Assembly (NCBI GenBank): GCA_019787685.1
Contig: JAHNUO010000023.1
Span: forward strand, 1-64,000
DNA length: 64,000 bases
Origin: Chiua virens
Taxonomy: Eukaryota; Basidiomycota; Agaricomycetes; Boletales; Boletaceae
Direction: 5' to 3'
Shown: positions 46,881-58,130 of the stretch, piece after piece
How positions within the stretch are numbered: position 1 is the stretch's first letter
Layout of the letters: every line of letters starts with the position of its first letter
Made by a program: the position numbers and the translations under genes
The notes under the pieces: model-generated
Database searches by the model: none
Seen by the model: the letters and a program-made list of their open reading frames with translations, nothing else
What the model was told of the DNA's origin: nothing

Positions 46881-49854
46881 ATGGCTCCCAAGAGAAAAAG
46901 TACTGGCAGCGGCAACTCACAGACGACTAATGACGAAGGCGTTCCGGCCAAGCGCCAAGCTACTGGGCGACGTGGACCCGGGGGCCTGTTTGACAATGAA
47001 CTTGGTGAGTTCAAACATTCACTCTATTCAATACATTGCCGTTTCCTCCATTCACCACTCACTCAGAGCTTCACCACGATGCAGAAACCCAACCGGCTCG
47101 AAGGCGTTCGTCACGGGCCGGAAGAGGTTGCGGGGGTACAGTTCAGCAACTGCAGCACATCGAACGCATCCAATCAGAAAGGACGTCACGGCAGTCAACT
47201 CGAAATCTCGACCTGGCAACAGAAGGCCAAGAAGTCAATGCAATGGCCCCTTCTTATCCGGCCGATTCATTGTACGATGATCAAGAGAGCCAGATTCCCC
47301 CATGGGCGGAATCATCTGCTCCCTTGACACAGGTTCAACCCGCCTTCACGCTATCGCGATCCGGTCAGTTCGGTTTTAACCTACCCTCCGAGTTTCAGCC
47401 GCCATCTGGTGACGGTACTGCTGAAATTGCCAGTGGGATGAGATCCAATTCGAAGCACGACGTTCGACACCCGTGAGTGTGCACCGTTTCAAAGCATGTT
47501 CAAAATCAACCTCGCAATGTGTTCATCATAGGTCCTCGGCGGTATCATCTTGGTCGTCTCGTCCCACTTCTCGCAACTCTTCAGTATTTTCTACCGGTCC
47601 ATTTCGTGCTCATTCCAGATCCACTGCTCCAACTTCACGCGCTTCATCCGAGTGAGGGTCTAACAATGATTATGGAACCGCTTTCAGCGATATCGCTACT
47701 GCCGCCAAGTTCCAGGGCAGACAATCATTGCAACTTCGTCAGGTTGCTGCCCTTGCAACTCAGCCCTCGGACTCATTGGCGTCTTGCAACACCCATACCT
47801 CGGGCTTGCCTCCTCGCATCCAAAACCAGGGACTGGACGATATATCGCCGACTAATTCGCCTCCACCACGGCCCGCTGGATTACGTCGATCTATGTCTTG
47901 CTATCAACATCCTTCCTCCGTGTCTCGCGCGCATGCAATTGTGATGGAAGATACTGGAGATCACCAAACTCTCAATGAAGGATTACCCGCGATTGACGAA
48001 TTGTCTCCCGATGAGGATGAACGCTTCGCGGAGTCTATCATTCGCAATCAAGGTAAGTACTGACTATATGATCACTTGCTCTCCCCTAATGACTCCAATA
48101 CAGGCACTGGTACCTGCGACCTGTATGAAGAGAATGCTGCTGCCGGCATGTCTGCGCCACCAGAATTAAGCTCCATTCTAATCACGAAGTGGCGGTCAAC
48201 GGCTGAACGCGGTGGCAGGGCAGAACATCCTATTACTAGGCTTACACCTGGTCTCGCGCCAGCTCAATGTAAGTAAACTGTTACTCGATATGTCTTACTA
48301 ACGAAACAAAGTAGGGGATGTGGAAGATGACGAACGGACTAATTTCAGGATTGCACCCCGTCTCACGCCAACTCAACTTGAAAGTAAGTAAATAGCTGCT
48401 TCTTATTCTTCACTAACAAAATGGCTAGGAGATGTCCAAGATGTCGAATGTACCGATGCTAGGATTGTACCTCGTCTCACGCAGCCTCAAAGTAAGCAAG
48501 TGGTAGTTTCATATGCATTACTGACAAAATAACAGGGAATGTTGAAGAAGTCGTCGCTCAACACCACCAGCATAATCGGCCACCACGTCTTCCCGACAAT
48601 GCTGAGCTCCATGTTATTCGCAATCAGCAACAGACATCGCAACATTCTCGTGTCACCAGCCATACCCACTCTGTAGGAAGTGATATTGATGAGATCCGTG
48701 CTCCCCTCGCTGCAACGTTTTCTCCCTCGTCCGCTGACGTTGACCCTCAAGCCCAGGTGACACCTCCTGTGAGGTCTGCCTCATCCAGTACTCGCGCAGA
48801 TACTGCAGATCCGTTACAACTGAGTTTCTATCTCCCCGCCGTCCGTGATATCATTGAACGTGCCAAACAGCTCTCCCACTGTGACCTCGCATCTATCAAT
48901 TCCTTCCCTTTGTGGCCGAATTTCAATAACAAAGCCAGCGAATACATAACCGAAGCTATTGCAGAGCGTCGCAACCGAGGGTTGGTCATACCGGATGGTA
49001 GGTAATGCTTATTTGTGTGATATTGTAGACTGACGGTTTCCCTCGGAAGGATGGTGGCCTCGATACACGAATGATATAACGAAGCTTGTATGTAGTTCCT
49101 TTTTTTTGCTGGCGGTTTTGATTCCCCTGATTTTTGTACCACAGCTTTGGGAAGATATAGCAAACTGGTGTTCTTCTCTGAAGAAGAAGGCACGCAGTTT
49201 CACTCGTGAATGTTATGAATGGGATTCTCAGAACCGCCGAGCCGCCAATGCGGAGATTGCTAAAACCCTCCTCCACCGAGGCGCATTTTTGAAGGATGGT
49301 GTTGACGAAGACGTAAGTACGAGAACTCGCGAAATCCCAAACGAACGCACTCCCCAGGGTCATACGAACAACCTGGCTCACCCTGCACTCGCCGGTCTCA
49401 TTATCGACTTTTTCTACACCAGTACCAATGCTATGGGGAACCTCTTTCCCGAGGTATTCGCTAACGAAGTTCCACGTGCAACTGTTGCCCTTGCTGCTAC
49501 AGCCGTAGATCTTTTTTGTTTGCACAGCTTGCCTATGTACTCATGTTTCCTTAAACAGATAAAAATTGCTCTCGACGAAGTCGTCGCTGAAGGAAAAGAG
49601 GTCACGTTCAAACGCAACATTTACGCCGATGTTTACATCGACATCCTGGGTCTTATGGACAAGTGCGACACGACACCAATCCACTGTGCGAAAACAACAG
49701 CGCTTCATGTACAGTGGGCCAAAATTGGACGGTAAGTGTGATCGTGATCATTTACTGCAGTGCCGTGGTTATCAGATTCGGATTTGTTTGTCAGGAATGG
49801 TGGTGAAATGGTATCAACCACGGGGTTTGAAGTAGATCTTGATTAGATCTAATT
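46881..49854 (+). CDS. DUF6532-domain protein with an in-frame TGA and duplicated exons
   Basis: Exons inferred from splice sites: 46881-47004, 47067-47472, 47532-48052, 48104-48268, 48315-48383, 48429-48491, 48536-48997, 49050 on, then further short introns to about 49738. The N-terminal half is disordered and Ser/Pro/Arg-rich, starting MAPKRKSTGSGNS (likely nuclear). The C-terminal half is the DUF6532 domain: KKARSFTRECYEWDS near 49187, HPALAGLIIDFFYT near 49379, FPEVFANEVPRATVALAA near 49446, RNIYADVYIDILGLMDKC near 49617. DUF6532 is a fungal domain of unknown function, often in expanded families. One TGA (47653-47655) sits inside the third exon, where CGA is likely, so the gene may be dead or truncated. 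The very 3' end (49738-49854) is uncertain. Confidence 0.7.
48269..48535 (+). repeat. Tandem exon-plus-intron duplication inside the DUF6532 gene
   Basis: Exon 48315-48383 (69 nt) with its intron (45 nt) and exon 48429-48491 (63 nt) with its intron (44 nt) are homologous. Both encode D-V-(E/Q)-D-(D/V)-E ... R-I-(A/V)-P-R-L-T, both are bounded by phase-1 introns, and both introns start GTAAG and contain a CT(A/G)AC branch-like site. The end of the preceding exon (RLTPGLAP) and its intron look like a third, partial unit. Confidence 0.75.
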
Positions 49855-50249
49855 TGCAGTCATGATGTTGACTTATCTCTTTGTTAACATTTTGTTTTGT
49901 GTCGTTAAATGCATTGTGCTCTCTTGGAATGTGAACTCTGTTTCAAACTGTCATAGTCTGTGTGGCACTGTCGATTCTGGAGTGAGATCTCTGTTGCTTT
50001 GAGCTGCTGAAGTGTAACTAGCCTGTCCTAGACTGGTGAGTAACAGTCCAACCTGGAGCAGTCAGGAGAGAGTTAGCCAGTTAGGTACCTTGTTGGAGGT
50101 TGCTGGAGAGCTGTAAAACCTGGCCAGGACTGGCCAGTCTAGGCTAGTCCTGGCCAGCTGAGGGCTGGTTTGCTGATGCAGTTATATAGCACACTATAGC
50201 ACACTGTAGGAACTTGGTTTTCATGAGCACACTACCATAGTATGTATAG
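49855..50249. other. Gene-free stretch with a hairpin
   Basis: No coding support. CTGGCCAGGACT and its exact inverse AGTCCTGGCCAG (about 50122-50160) form a 12-bp-arm palindrome in a locally repetitive CTGGCC/AGTC-rich tract. Followed by TATAGCACACTATAGCACAC near 50183. Confidence 0.4.
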
Positions 50250-50762
50250 CAAATCCGTAACATTGGCCAATAAGCACTACATAGACCTATATTGTACAGA
50301 TCTACTACTACACACTGTGGGCATACATCTCATGCTGCTGGCTACTCCAAATATTCTCCCTCCATCTAATCCTCACCAGAATCCCTATCTACATCATGTC
50401 TCTCTCTATCCTGCTCCTCATCCTCAATGTCATCCACAGCATCAGCCACCTCAATCCAGCTTTGGACCCAAACTCCTCAATTGCATCTTGGATATCATCA
50501 TGGGGGATGAAAATCTTGTTGCTCTCCTTCTTTATGATGTTGATGCCTGCACATGACCTTTGCCTGATTAGCAGACATGGTATGTATAATTGAAATACTT
50601 CAGCACTTACCTTCCATTGTTGTAGATCTGCTGTAGCATCCTCAGCAGTATACCCAATTCACATGTCTGTTGCTGAAAATACTTGACTGTTTTGAGGTGT
50701 TGTTTGAAGAGGCTTTTGTACTTGTCTTCAGTGAAATGGATTAGTTCCCATCTCCCAGTAGT
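50250..50762 (-). pseudogene. Fragment of an unrecognised, probably repeat-borne gene
   Basis: On the minus strand one frame reads TGRWELIHFTEDKYKSLFKQ then HLKTVKYFQQQT (50758-50660), followed by a GTAAGTGC donor near 50611 and an acceptor CTAATCAG near 50566. After it comes a second exon-like segment ending in an acidic tail (VADAVDDIEDEEQDRERHD) near 50446-50390. The protein style resembles the N-terminal parts of Agaricomycete repeat proteins, but I cannot name the family. It is truncated at the junction near 50762. Confidence 0.4.
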
Positions 50763-50886
50763 GTTACGGATTTTCCCATAGACGATTGGTTATCAGCTAC
50801 ACCGCTAGAGGAATCGGATGGCACATGTTCATTTTCTTTTGTTCCTTATGAAACACCATTATGCGATGGGTTTCCTTCTTTAGACA
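50763..50886 (+). repeat. About 122-bp segment shared with the insertion in Plavaka copy 2
   Basis: Starts TGTTACGGATTTTCCCATAG and resembles the minus strand of 8747-8625 with roughly 80-85% identity by eye; both could encode DFPIDxWLxATPLEESD-like sequence. Similarity stops abruptly near 50886. Probably a truncated piece of the same repeat. Confidence 0.5.
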
Positions 50887-50903
50887 ATTACAGCGAGATT
50901 CCA

Positions 50904-52348
50904 ATGACGTCGATCAACACTGGTGGAATCAAGCTTTCAGGCTCCGATGATGGATGGCTATATATGCCTGAGCACTCGCTCAAGGCACCTTGCCCTTCCT
51001 CTCCGTCGTCGGGCTCGCTTGCTCCTCTCTCTCTGTGCTCTTTTTTCATGTTTTTGCTGTGGCTCCTCTTACCTGTGCTCATTGCATCTTCCCCGACCTA
51101 TCCACAGGACCCACTCCTGCTACTGACACATCTCCCGGTTCAGCCTTCACCCCTGAGGCGTCCCCCTCTATCTGAGGCATCAGGGCTTCAGATGCTCCTT
51201 CTTCCCCAGGCCCTTTACCTGGGGTTGATGACCCCAACAAAGATCCCAAAACTCCCTCCAGGATCCCATTGGCTGAGGCCGTCAGAGCTGCTGAATGTGT
51301 TCCTCAGGTCCTCGTCCAACCCCCCTCAGGCTCGGATGGGCCCTCATCAAGCAGACTGCTCATCCCGGTGACACCAAACCACCCCACAGCTCAGGTCCAC
51401 CCCCTCTCAGAAGGCTCTGCTCTAGCAAGCCCAGCCCCAGCTCCTTCAAAGCACTGCCATGGTCGTGGCCCCACTACTGCCACTTGTGCTGCCTCTCGCA
51501 AAGCTGTCCGAGAAGCTGCGTGGGAAGTCGTTGCTACCCAGGAAAGCTGGATTCGCTCTGTTGCACTCCAATCCATCGACTTCTTCAAACACCATGGTGC
51601 TGGTGACCGGGAAAAATTCGCCACCTTCAAGGCTGACCTAGCCCTATTCACTCCCGGCTTGGACTTCTCTGCTGAATTGGCCACCTTGGAAAAGGGTAGG
51701 TCTCTTTCTTTCCTTCATTTCCCCTCCGTTCCCTTGCTTTTTCTGAGGCCCTCCACACCTTTCGTGCCTCCTGCGCTCCATATACGTGCTCCTTATATAT
51801 ACTCCCGCGCTCCTTATATGCGCTCCCGTGCCTCTTATATGTGCTCCTGTGCTCCTTATATGTGCTCCCACACTCCTTATTTCACTTCTGCACTCCATAT
51901 ATGTGCTTCCTTCTGCCTACTTCCCTATTCACACCTCCCCTTAGAATGCTTCCTGGGGCCCCCCACTCCCATTCGGGACTCTATGGATTCTTCCAATCCT
52001 CCTGACACTTCCGGTGGGCACCCCCCCAATCCACCATCCCTGCCATGTCTTTACCTGATCCAAACACCCGAACTCTTCTTCTGGCCCTCCAACTGTCCTC
52101 GTCTACCACATCCATTGACCATTCCATACCGGCCATTCCAGTCTTGCTGGATGGCCATGAACTACCACTCCCATCCAAAATCACCTCCATCATGAAAAAC
52201 AACTGGAACTCCCACATCCCTCTGAACAACCTCACCACGAAGGCTCTCCTTGCCTCTGCCAACTCCCTCCAAGATGATGGTCTCTCGAGTTTAACAGTTA
52301 GCGATGGCAGCCTCTGGGTCACTCCTGCCAAACTAAAAGAAAAGGATG
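50904..52348 (+). pseudogene. Gag-like region of the tyrosine-recombinase element, 5' part
   Basis: Pro/Ser/Ala-rich sequence with a probable gag frame around 51269-51690 (AASRKAVREAAWEVVATQE near 51485, SIDFFKHHGAGDREKFATF near 51570). An intron-like start GTAGGTCTC at 51695 precedes a tract of 21-bp units. Reading resumes near 52045 and ends with NNWNSHIPLNNLTTKALLA and VSDGSLWVTPAKLKEKD at the gypsy B insertion point. No gag zinc knuckle is evident. Frame changes make it non-functional as read. Confidence 0.55.
51779..51910. repeat. 21-bp minisatellite, about six units
   Basis: Variants of GTGCTCCTTATATGTGCTCCC repeat head to tail with a few substitutions, inside the presumed intron of the gag-like region. 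Confidence 0.7.
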
Positions 52349-53074
52349 TGTTACAATTCATCTTTTTCTTTGCTTTCTTTGCTACTTTCTCTACGCTCGG
52401 TACTACAGGTACCTCCTACGTTCAATCCACAAGGCTTATCCTTGCTTTGGATTACTCAGCAAGGGCTTAACCCTTTGCCCCGTTTACCTTTTCCTTCTTT
52501 GATCCGATTACGCGACTCCGGCCCAACCCATTGTTCCGTTATCGCTTCCTTTCTTTCACTTCCGCTGTCATTTAGACAGCTTCCGCGTTTTACCTTTTAC
52601 TCTTTCGTCTGTCTGGTGTTTCTGCCCTGCACGACTCCTTTTGGCCCTTTGACTGTTCCACTCTTCCTGGCCACCCTTTTGGACCGTTGGTCCATGCACA
52701 ACTTTCGTAGTATAAATACCGCGCAGTGATACTCCTGTACCTCAGTCTTGATCTACGCAATCTAGCTAGTATCACTGCTCCTCTTTGGGCTTAAACTAAG
52801 CCATCCCTCATTGCTGCGACCAACGTCCAGCATCTCGGTCCACCCCGATCACAAGGGGCAGTCTCGGTCCTTCGGGTATAGATTCCCAACAGGACGCTCT
52901 TAGGCAATGTCCTAAGTTCTAACTTGTCTCACTGGTAGCAATCCGCTGACCAGTAACCCTCCTTGAACTCTACAGTGCGCCATGTATCAAGTGGTGGTTG
53001 TTTGAGTTATCGCAGCCACTTGATACTTAGTGCTTTTGCGTCTACGCTAGGCCCTACCCAGGACTATCGTAACA
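52349..53074 (+). repeat. 5' LTR of gypsy B, with promoter
   Basis: TGTTACAATTC...ATCGTAACA. TATAAATA at 52711-52718 is followed 33 bases later by AGTCTTGATCT (52744-52754), the predicted RNA 5' end. Confidence 0.92.
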
Positions 53075-53076
53075 TA

Positions 53077-53087
53077 AGATCAAGACT
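53077..53087 (+). promoter_or_regulatory. Self-priming primer-binding site of gypsy B
   Basis: Two bases after the 5' LTR the sequence reads AGATCAAGACT, the exact reverse complement of 52744-52754 in the LTR, just downstream of the TATA box. The same pair is kept in gypsy A, and its LTR half in a solo LTR (27264-27980). Confidence 0.7.
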
Positions 53088-53109
53088 AGCTTCCTCAGCC
53101 TGCCACCAC

Positions 53110-54412
53110 GCAGTAGCTGCCCACCATTGCTGGACGACCCCCCACCCGTCCACTCCTCAGCCCTAGTTGGAGTCTTCGGACGTCTAACACTCTGTCGTCT
53201 GATCTATCCGACAACAACCCTGAACCCACCTCGCCTTCTTCTGAACTCCAGGAGAACAACTTCGACGTCAACATCGAACACTCTGACTCTGGAGACGAAA
53301 CTCAACAACTAGCTGAATGTCTTACCACCTCACTCGATATACCAAGTCTCGCCTCCTTCGTGTCCCCAACGACCCCACGAAGGATCAACCCCGGACCTTC
53401 CTCACTCCGGAACCTGAACCCCTCTGTGGTTCTCCCTTCGGTACCAACCCCGAACCCTACGCCCACCACCTCGTCTAGCAACATGTCTAGCAAGGCAGTC
53501 GAGCTTCGCCTTGGAAAACCCTCCACCTTCAACGGGGCCTACGACCACGCCGTACCCTGGCTCAATGACGTAGCAACATACCTCTTCATCAACGACCCCA
53601 TCTATGACATGGATAACAAGCATGTCGCCTTTGCCCTTTCGTTTATGACGGAAGGACCCGCTAAAACTTGGGCCAATACATTCCGCGCCAAGGCTATTTC
53701 CCTCCACTCCTTCGGGAGCTGGACTGACTGGCAGATGGAGTTCCGAAAGGACTTCGAACACCACGACACTAAGGGCGATGCCATCGCCTGGCTCTCCACC
53801 ACTCGGGTAACCCGCAGCGAGGATGTCCCCTCTTACATCTCCTCGTTCTGCAACAAGGTTGCCACAGCCTCTCTCACCGGATCGGACTCAGTTCTGATCA
53901 ACTTCTTCGCCACCGGCCTTCCCCCTTTGCTTATGTGCAGGATCCAGGGAATGGACACCATACCCACGACCATCGACAAGTGGTACACCCAAGCCATCCA
54001 CTTTGAAACACAGTGGGAGTGCGCAGACGAGATCGCTCGTCGCAACAAGAAGCCCACCACTGCTGTCGTTTTCCACGACTCTCCCACTCCTTCCCGTATA
54101 AAGGAACAAGACCCCGATGCTATGGACATGGACTCTATCCACGTCAACAAGATGACCAATGCTGAGCACAAGCGATGCATCGACAAAAACCTCTGCTTCC
54201 GGTGCCGCCAACCCGGCCATCACACCTCCTCTTGCCTGGTCTTCATGACTGACTCTGCTCGTTCCACTCCTGCACCTAACAAGAAGGTCCGGAAAGCCGA
54301 ACCGAAACCTGAACCTGTCCCTGCTTTGCAGGAGATAGAGGACGATGATGACGACTCAATGAGCGTCAACAAAGTCAACTCAAACGCCCCCGAACCCATC
54401 ATGGGTTTTTAA
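53110..54412 (+). CDS. gag: Gypsy B gag with CCHC zinc knuckle
   Basis: An open frame from about 53148 ends at a TAA at 54410. An acidic, Pro/Ser/Thr-rich N-terminal part is followed by the capsid-like core beginning VELRLGKPSTFNGAYDHA (near 53496) and a CCHC knuckle, C-x2-C-x4-H-x4-C (CFRCRQPGHHTSSC, near 54193-54234). It then ends in a basic/acidic tail. Gag packages the element RNA into cytoplasmic particles. The start is uncertain: the position aligned with the gypsy A methionine is not ATG here, so either another codon is used or the start is lost. Pol lies in a different frame 77 bp downstream. Confidence 0.8.
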
Positions 54413-54489
54413 GGCGGAAGACTGATTCAACGCCAGTATCTTCCCATTCTCGTACCCATGTACTAGTAGCTGAGTTAGCATATCAATCT

Positions 54490-57400
54490 ATGCAGATCCT
54501 GATTAGACTGAATGCTACCGCTACCTCGAAAGACGTCGACACCCGTGCTCTCATCGACTCTGGAGCCGGGATAAACTGTATCGACTGGCACTTTGTCCAG
54601 AAGAACAAGTTTCCTAAAGAGCGCCTTCCGAAACCTATTCCGGTTCGGAACGTGGACTCCACCACGAACAAAAACGGTGATATCAAATTCACCACTACCC
54701 TCCGGATTGCTCTTGGCGGAGTACTCCAACATGTAAAGTTCCACATCATCCACTGTGGTTCTGAGAACGTTATCCTTGGCCTCCCTTGGCTCAAGGCGAC
54801 CAACCCCACCATTGACTGGGTCGCCAAAACCATCACCATCACTGCGCCTGAACCCGACTTCCCTCCTATCACCCACGATGAACCTCACCACTCCGCCAAA
54901 CTTGCTCACCCACCGCTGGTCATCCTGACCCGCCACATCGACGTTGATCCCATCTGGGACGGCAAAATCTTTGACTACCTTGGTACCGAAACTGGACATC
55001 GTTTTACAACCCAGTCTGTACAACTCTCTGTGAACCATGTCATGCGCGCAGGTCAACACTTCGTTCGGACCACTCTACCGGAGAAGCTCACCAACGCTAC
55101 CGCCCTTGCAGCTGTGGCTACCAAAGCCAAAGTCACTCTCCCTTCGGAATACTCGGAATTCGAATCCGTATTCGCAAAGGAACCCTCTACCCAGATGCCC
55201 CCCTCTAGGTCCTGTGATCACGAGATCTACCTAAAGGACACCTTCCAACCCAAGGTCGGAAAGGTCTACCCCTTGTCCCCTGACGAGCGCAAGGCCACCA
55301 ACGACTTCATCGACGAACACCTTGCCTCCGGCAAGATCCACCCTTCAAACTCTCCTCAGGCCTCCCCTTTCTTCTTCATCAAGAAAAAGGATGGCAAGCT
55401 CCGCCCCTGCCAGGACTACCGCTACGTTAATGAACACACCATTTGTGACGCTTACCCCCTCCCCCTCATCTCCGACCTCGTCAATAAGCTAAAGGACGCC
55501 AAGCTCTTCACCAAGTTTGACGTCCGATGGGGCTACAACAACATCCACATCAAGGATGGTCATCAATGGAAGGCCGCGTTCATCACACACTGCGGTCTCT
55601 TTGAACCTATGGTCATGTTCTTTGGACTGACAAACTCCCCTGCCACGTTCCAATGATTTATGAATGAGTCCTTCTGCGACATGATTGCCAAAGGGTGGCT
55701 CGTCATCTACATGGACGACCTCCTCATCTTCTCCGAAGATGATGCTACGCACACCGAATGCACCAAACATGTCCTCGCCCGCATGAAGGAACTAGACCTT
55801 CACCTCAAGCTCGAGAAATGCCACTTCGCCACCACGGAAGTGGAATACCTCAGTATGATCGCTTGCCCTGGCGAACTCGCCATGGACCCTGTCAAGGTCG
55901 CTGGCATCACTGACTGGCCCACTCCGACCAAGCTCAAGGATGTCCGATCATTCATGGGCTTCGCCAACTTCTACCGCTGGTTCATCCCGGACTACTCCAC
56001 CATCGCCCGTCCCCTCGTCGATCTTACCAAGAAAGACGTACCTTGGACCTGGGGTTCTCCCCAGATCACCGCCTTTGAACGCCTAAAAAAGGCATTCACC
56101 TCTGATCTGGTACTTCATTTCCTGGATGCTTCTCAACCCTTCGCTATCGCCACCGATGCTTCTAAATTTGCATCGGGTGGTGTACTCCTCCAGACCGACT
56201 CAAACAGCAACTGGAAACCTTGCTCCTACCTTTCGCAGTCTTTCAATGCTGCGGAAAGGAACTACGACATCTATGACCGTGAACTCCTTGCCGTCATCCG
56301 ATCCCTGAAAGCCTGGCGCCACTACCTTCATGGTAGTGCTACCCCTGTGACCGTATTCTCGGATCACAAAAACCTCACCTATTTTCAACAACCCCAAAAC
56401 CTCAACCGTCGTCAAGCCCGATGGCTTCTCGACCTTGCCGACTTCGACCTCACATTCTCCCACATGCCAGGCAAACTCCTCAACGGTCCGGACGCGCTCT
56501 CCCGCCATCCCGATCATATCACCCCAGACTCCGATAACGAAGATGTCACACTCCTTCCGGACAACATCTTTGTCAACCTCGTCACTACGGATCTCCAGGA
56601 CTTGATCGCCTGCTCTTCTGCCGCAGATCCACTCGTCCTGGACACCCTCAACGCCATGGATGGCAGCCTCCCGCCGTCATTCCACTCCCGCCTCTCTGAC
56701 TGGCACTACGATGCTGGTGTCTTGACCTACCAAGGTCGCATCTACGTCCTGCCTAACCAGGAACTCCGGCAACAGATTGTTGCCTGCCACCATGACTCCC
56801 ATGCTGCCAGACACCCCAGCTTCTTGAAAACCCGCCAGCTGGTCGCTGCCGAATTTTGGTGGCCCAGCCTTGCTTCCTTTGTCCGCTCCTACGTCTCCGG
56901 TTGTGCCTCATGCCAACAACACAAGGTCAACACCCATCCGACCACACCCCCGCTCTCTCCAATTCCCTCCGCCTGCACTTGCCCGTTCCAGAATGTATCC
57001 GTTGATCTCATCACGGATCTCCCCGTCTCCACAGAGGGCCACAACTCTCTCATGGTCGTGGTCAACCATGGCCTTACGAAGGGGGTAATTCTTTGCCCCA
57101 CGGTGAAAACCGCTGACTCCGCAGGTATAGCCTGCCTCTTTTTCCACAAGGTCTACACATGATTTGGCCTCTACGACAAGATCATTTCCGACCGTGGTCC
57201 ACAGTTTGCTTCCGCGTTCGCAAAAGAGCTCTCCCGACTCATCGGATACCGCCTCTCTCTCTCCTCCACCTATCATCCTCAATCCGATGGTGAGACGGAA
57301 CATGTCAATCAAGAAGTCGAGACCTACCTCCGCATGTATTGTCAAAACAATCTGGAGAAATGGGCCAATTTACTCCCTATGGCCGAATTCGCACACAACC

Positions 57401-58130
57401 ATCGCCCCCACTCCGTCACTGGCAAATTGCCATTCTTCCTGATGATGGGCTATGAACCCCGTCCCTTGCCTGCTATCATTGCGGAAACCAAACTCCCCGC
57501 TGTTGAGGAACACCTCAAAACCCTCTCCGCCGCCCATGACGAAGCCCTCGCCACACACGAACTTGCCCAGCAAGCCATGAAAGCTCGCTCCTTTAGGAAG
57601 TTCAAACCCTTCTCAAAAGGCGATCAGGTTTGGCTGGAAGCCTGCAATTTAAAATGGGAACTCATCTCCCCGAAACTCGCATCACGCCGTGAAGGACCCT
57701 GTACCATTACGGAGGTCCTCTCCCCGCTCACCTACCGTCTCCGCCTTCCCAAGACCTGGAAAATCCACCCGGTCTTCCATGCTTCACTCCTTTCCCCATA
57801 TTGGGAAACGGAAACCTACAGACCCAATTTCCCAAAACCTCCGCCGGACCTAATAGCTGGCAAAGAAGAATACGAAATTGAGCAGATCCTTCGTCACACC
57901 CAGAACCCGCGCAACCACAAGTTCCTGATCCGCTGGAAGGGCTACTCCGCCTCCGATGACTCTTGGGAGCCTGAGGCCAACCTAGGAAATGCCAAGGAAA
58001 CCATTGACGCTTATAAGCGCCTCCACCCCAAGGAAATCATTTCCCCTCAGTCTCCCGCCTTTCAGCCCTTCCACCACCTCGACCACCACGATCACCGCTT
58101 CGACCGCCACCAGTCCGCATCAGAACTATT
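54490..58130 (+). pseudogene. pol: Gypsy B pol: protease, RT, RNase H, integrase, chromodomain
   Basis: Protease: ALIDSGAGINCID near 54548 and VILGLPWL near 54770. RT: the stop at 55654 falls just after the SPATFQ block, then [11 protein letters not shown] near 55702-55734. RNase H: FAIATDASK near 56140, YDIYDRELLAV near 56263. Integrase: zinc-binding C-x2-C (GCASCQQH) near 56897, catalytic-domain blocks SVDLITDLP near 56998, and SDGETEHVNQEVETYLRMY near 57283. Chromodomain FLIRWKGYSASDDSWEPE near 57922-57975, which in chromoviruses directs insertion by binding histone marks. Both stops (55654, 57160) are TGA where gypsy A has Arg. A frameshift near 58100 separates it from the extension. Confidence 0.9.

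Noticed and set aside
50122..50160. CTGGCCAGGACT palindrome as a terminator or element end
   Set aside because: It lies in a locally repetitive CTGGCC-rich tract with no adjacent target duplication or gene end that would give it a role.
51779..51910. Tandem 21-bp units as a CRISPR array
   Set aside because: Units are contiguous without unique spacers, and the sequence is clearly fungal.
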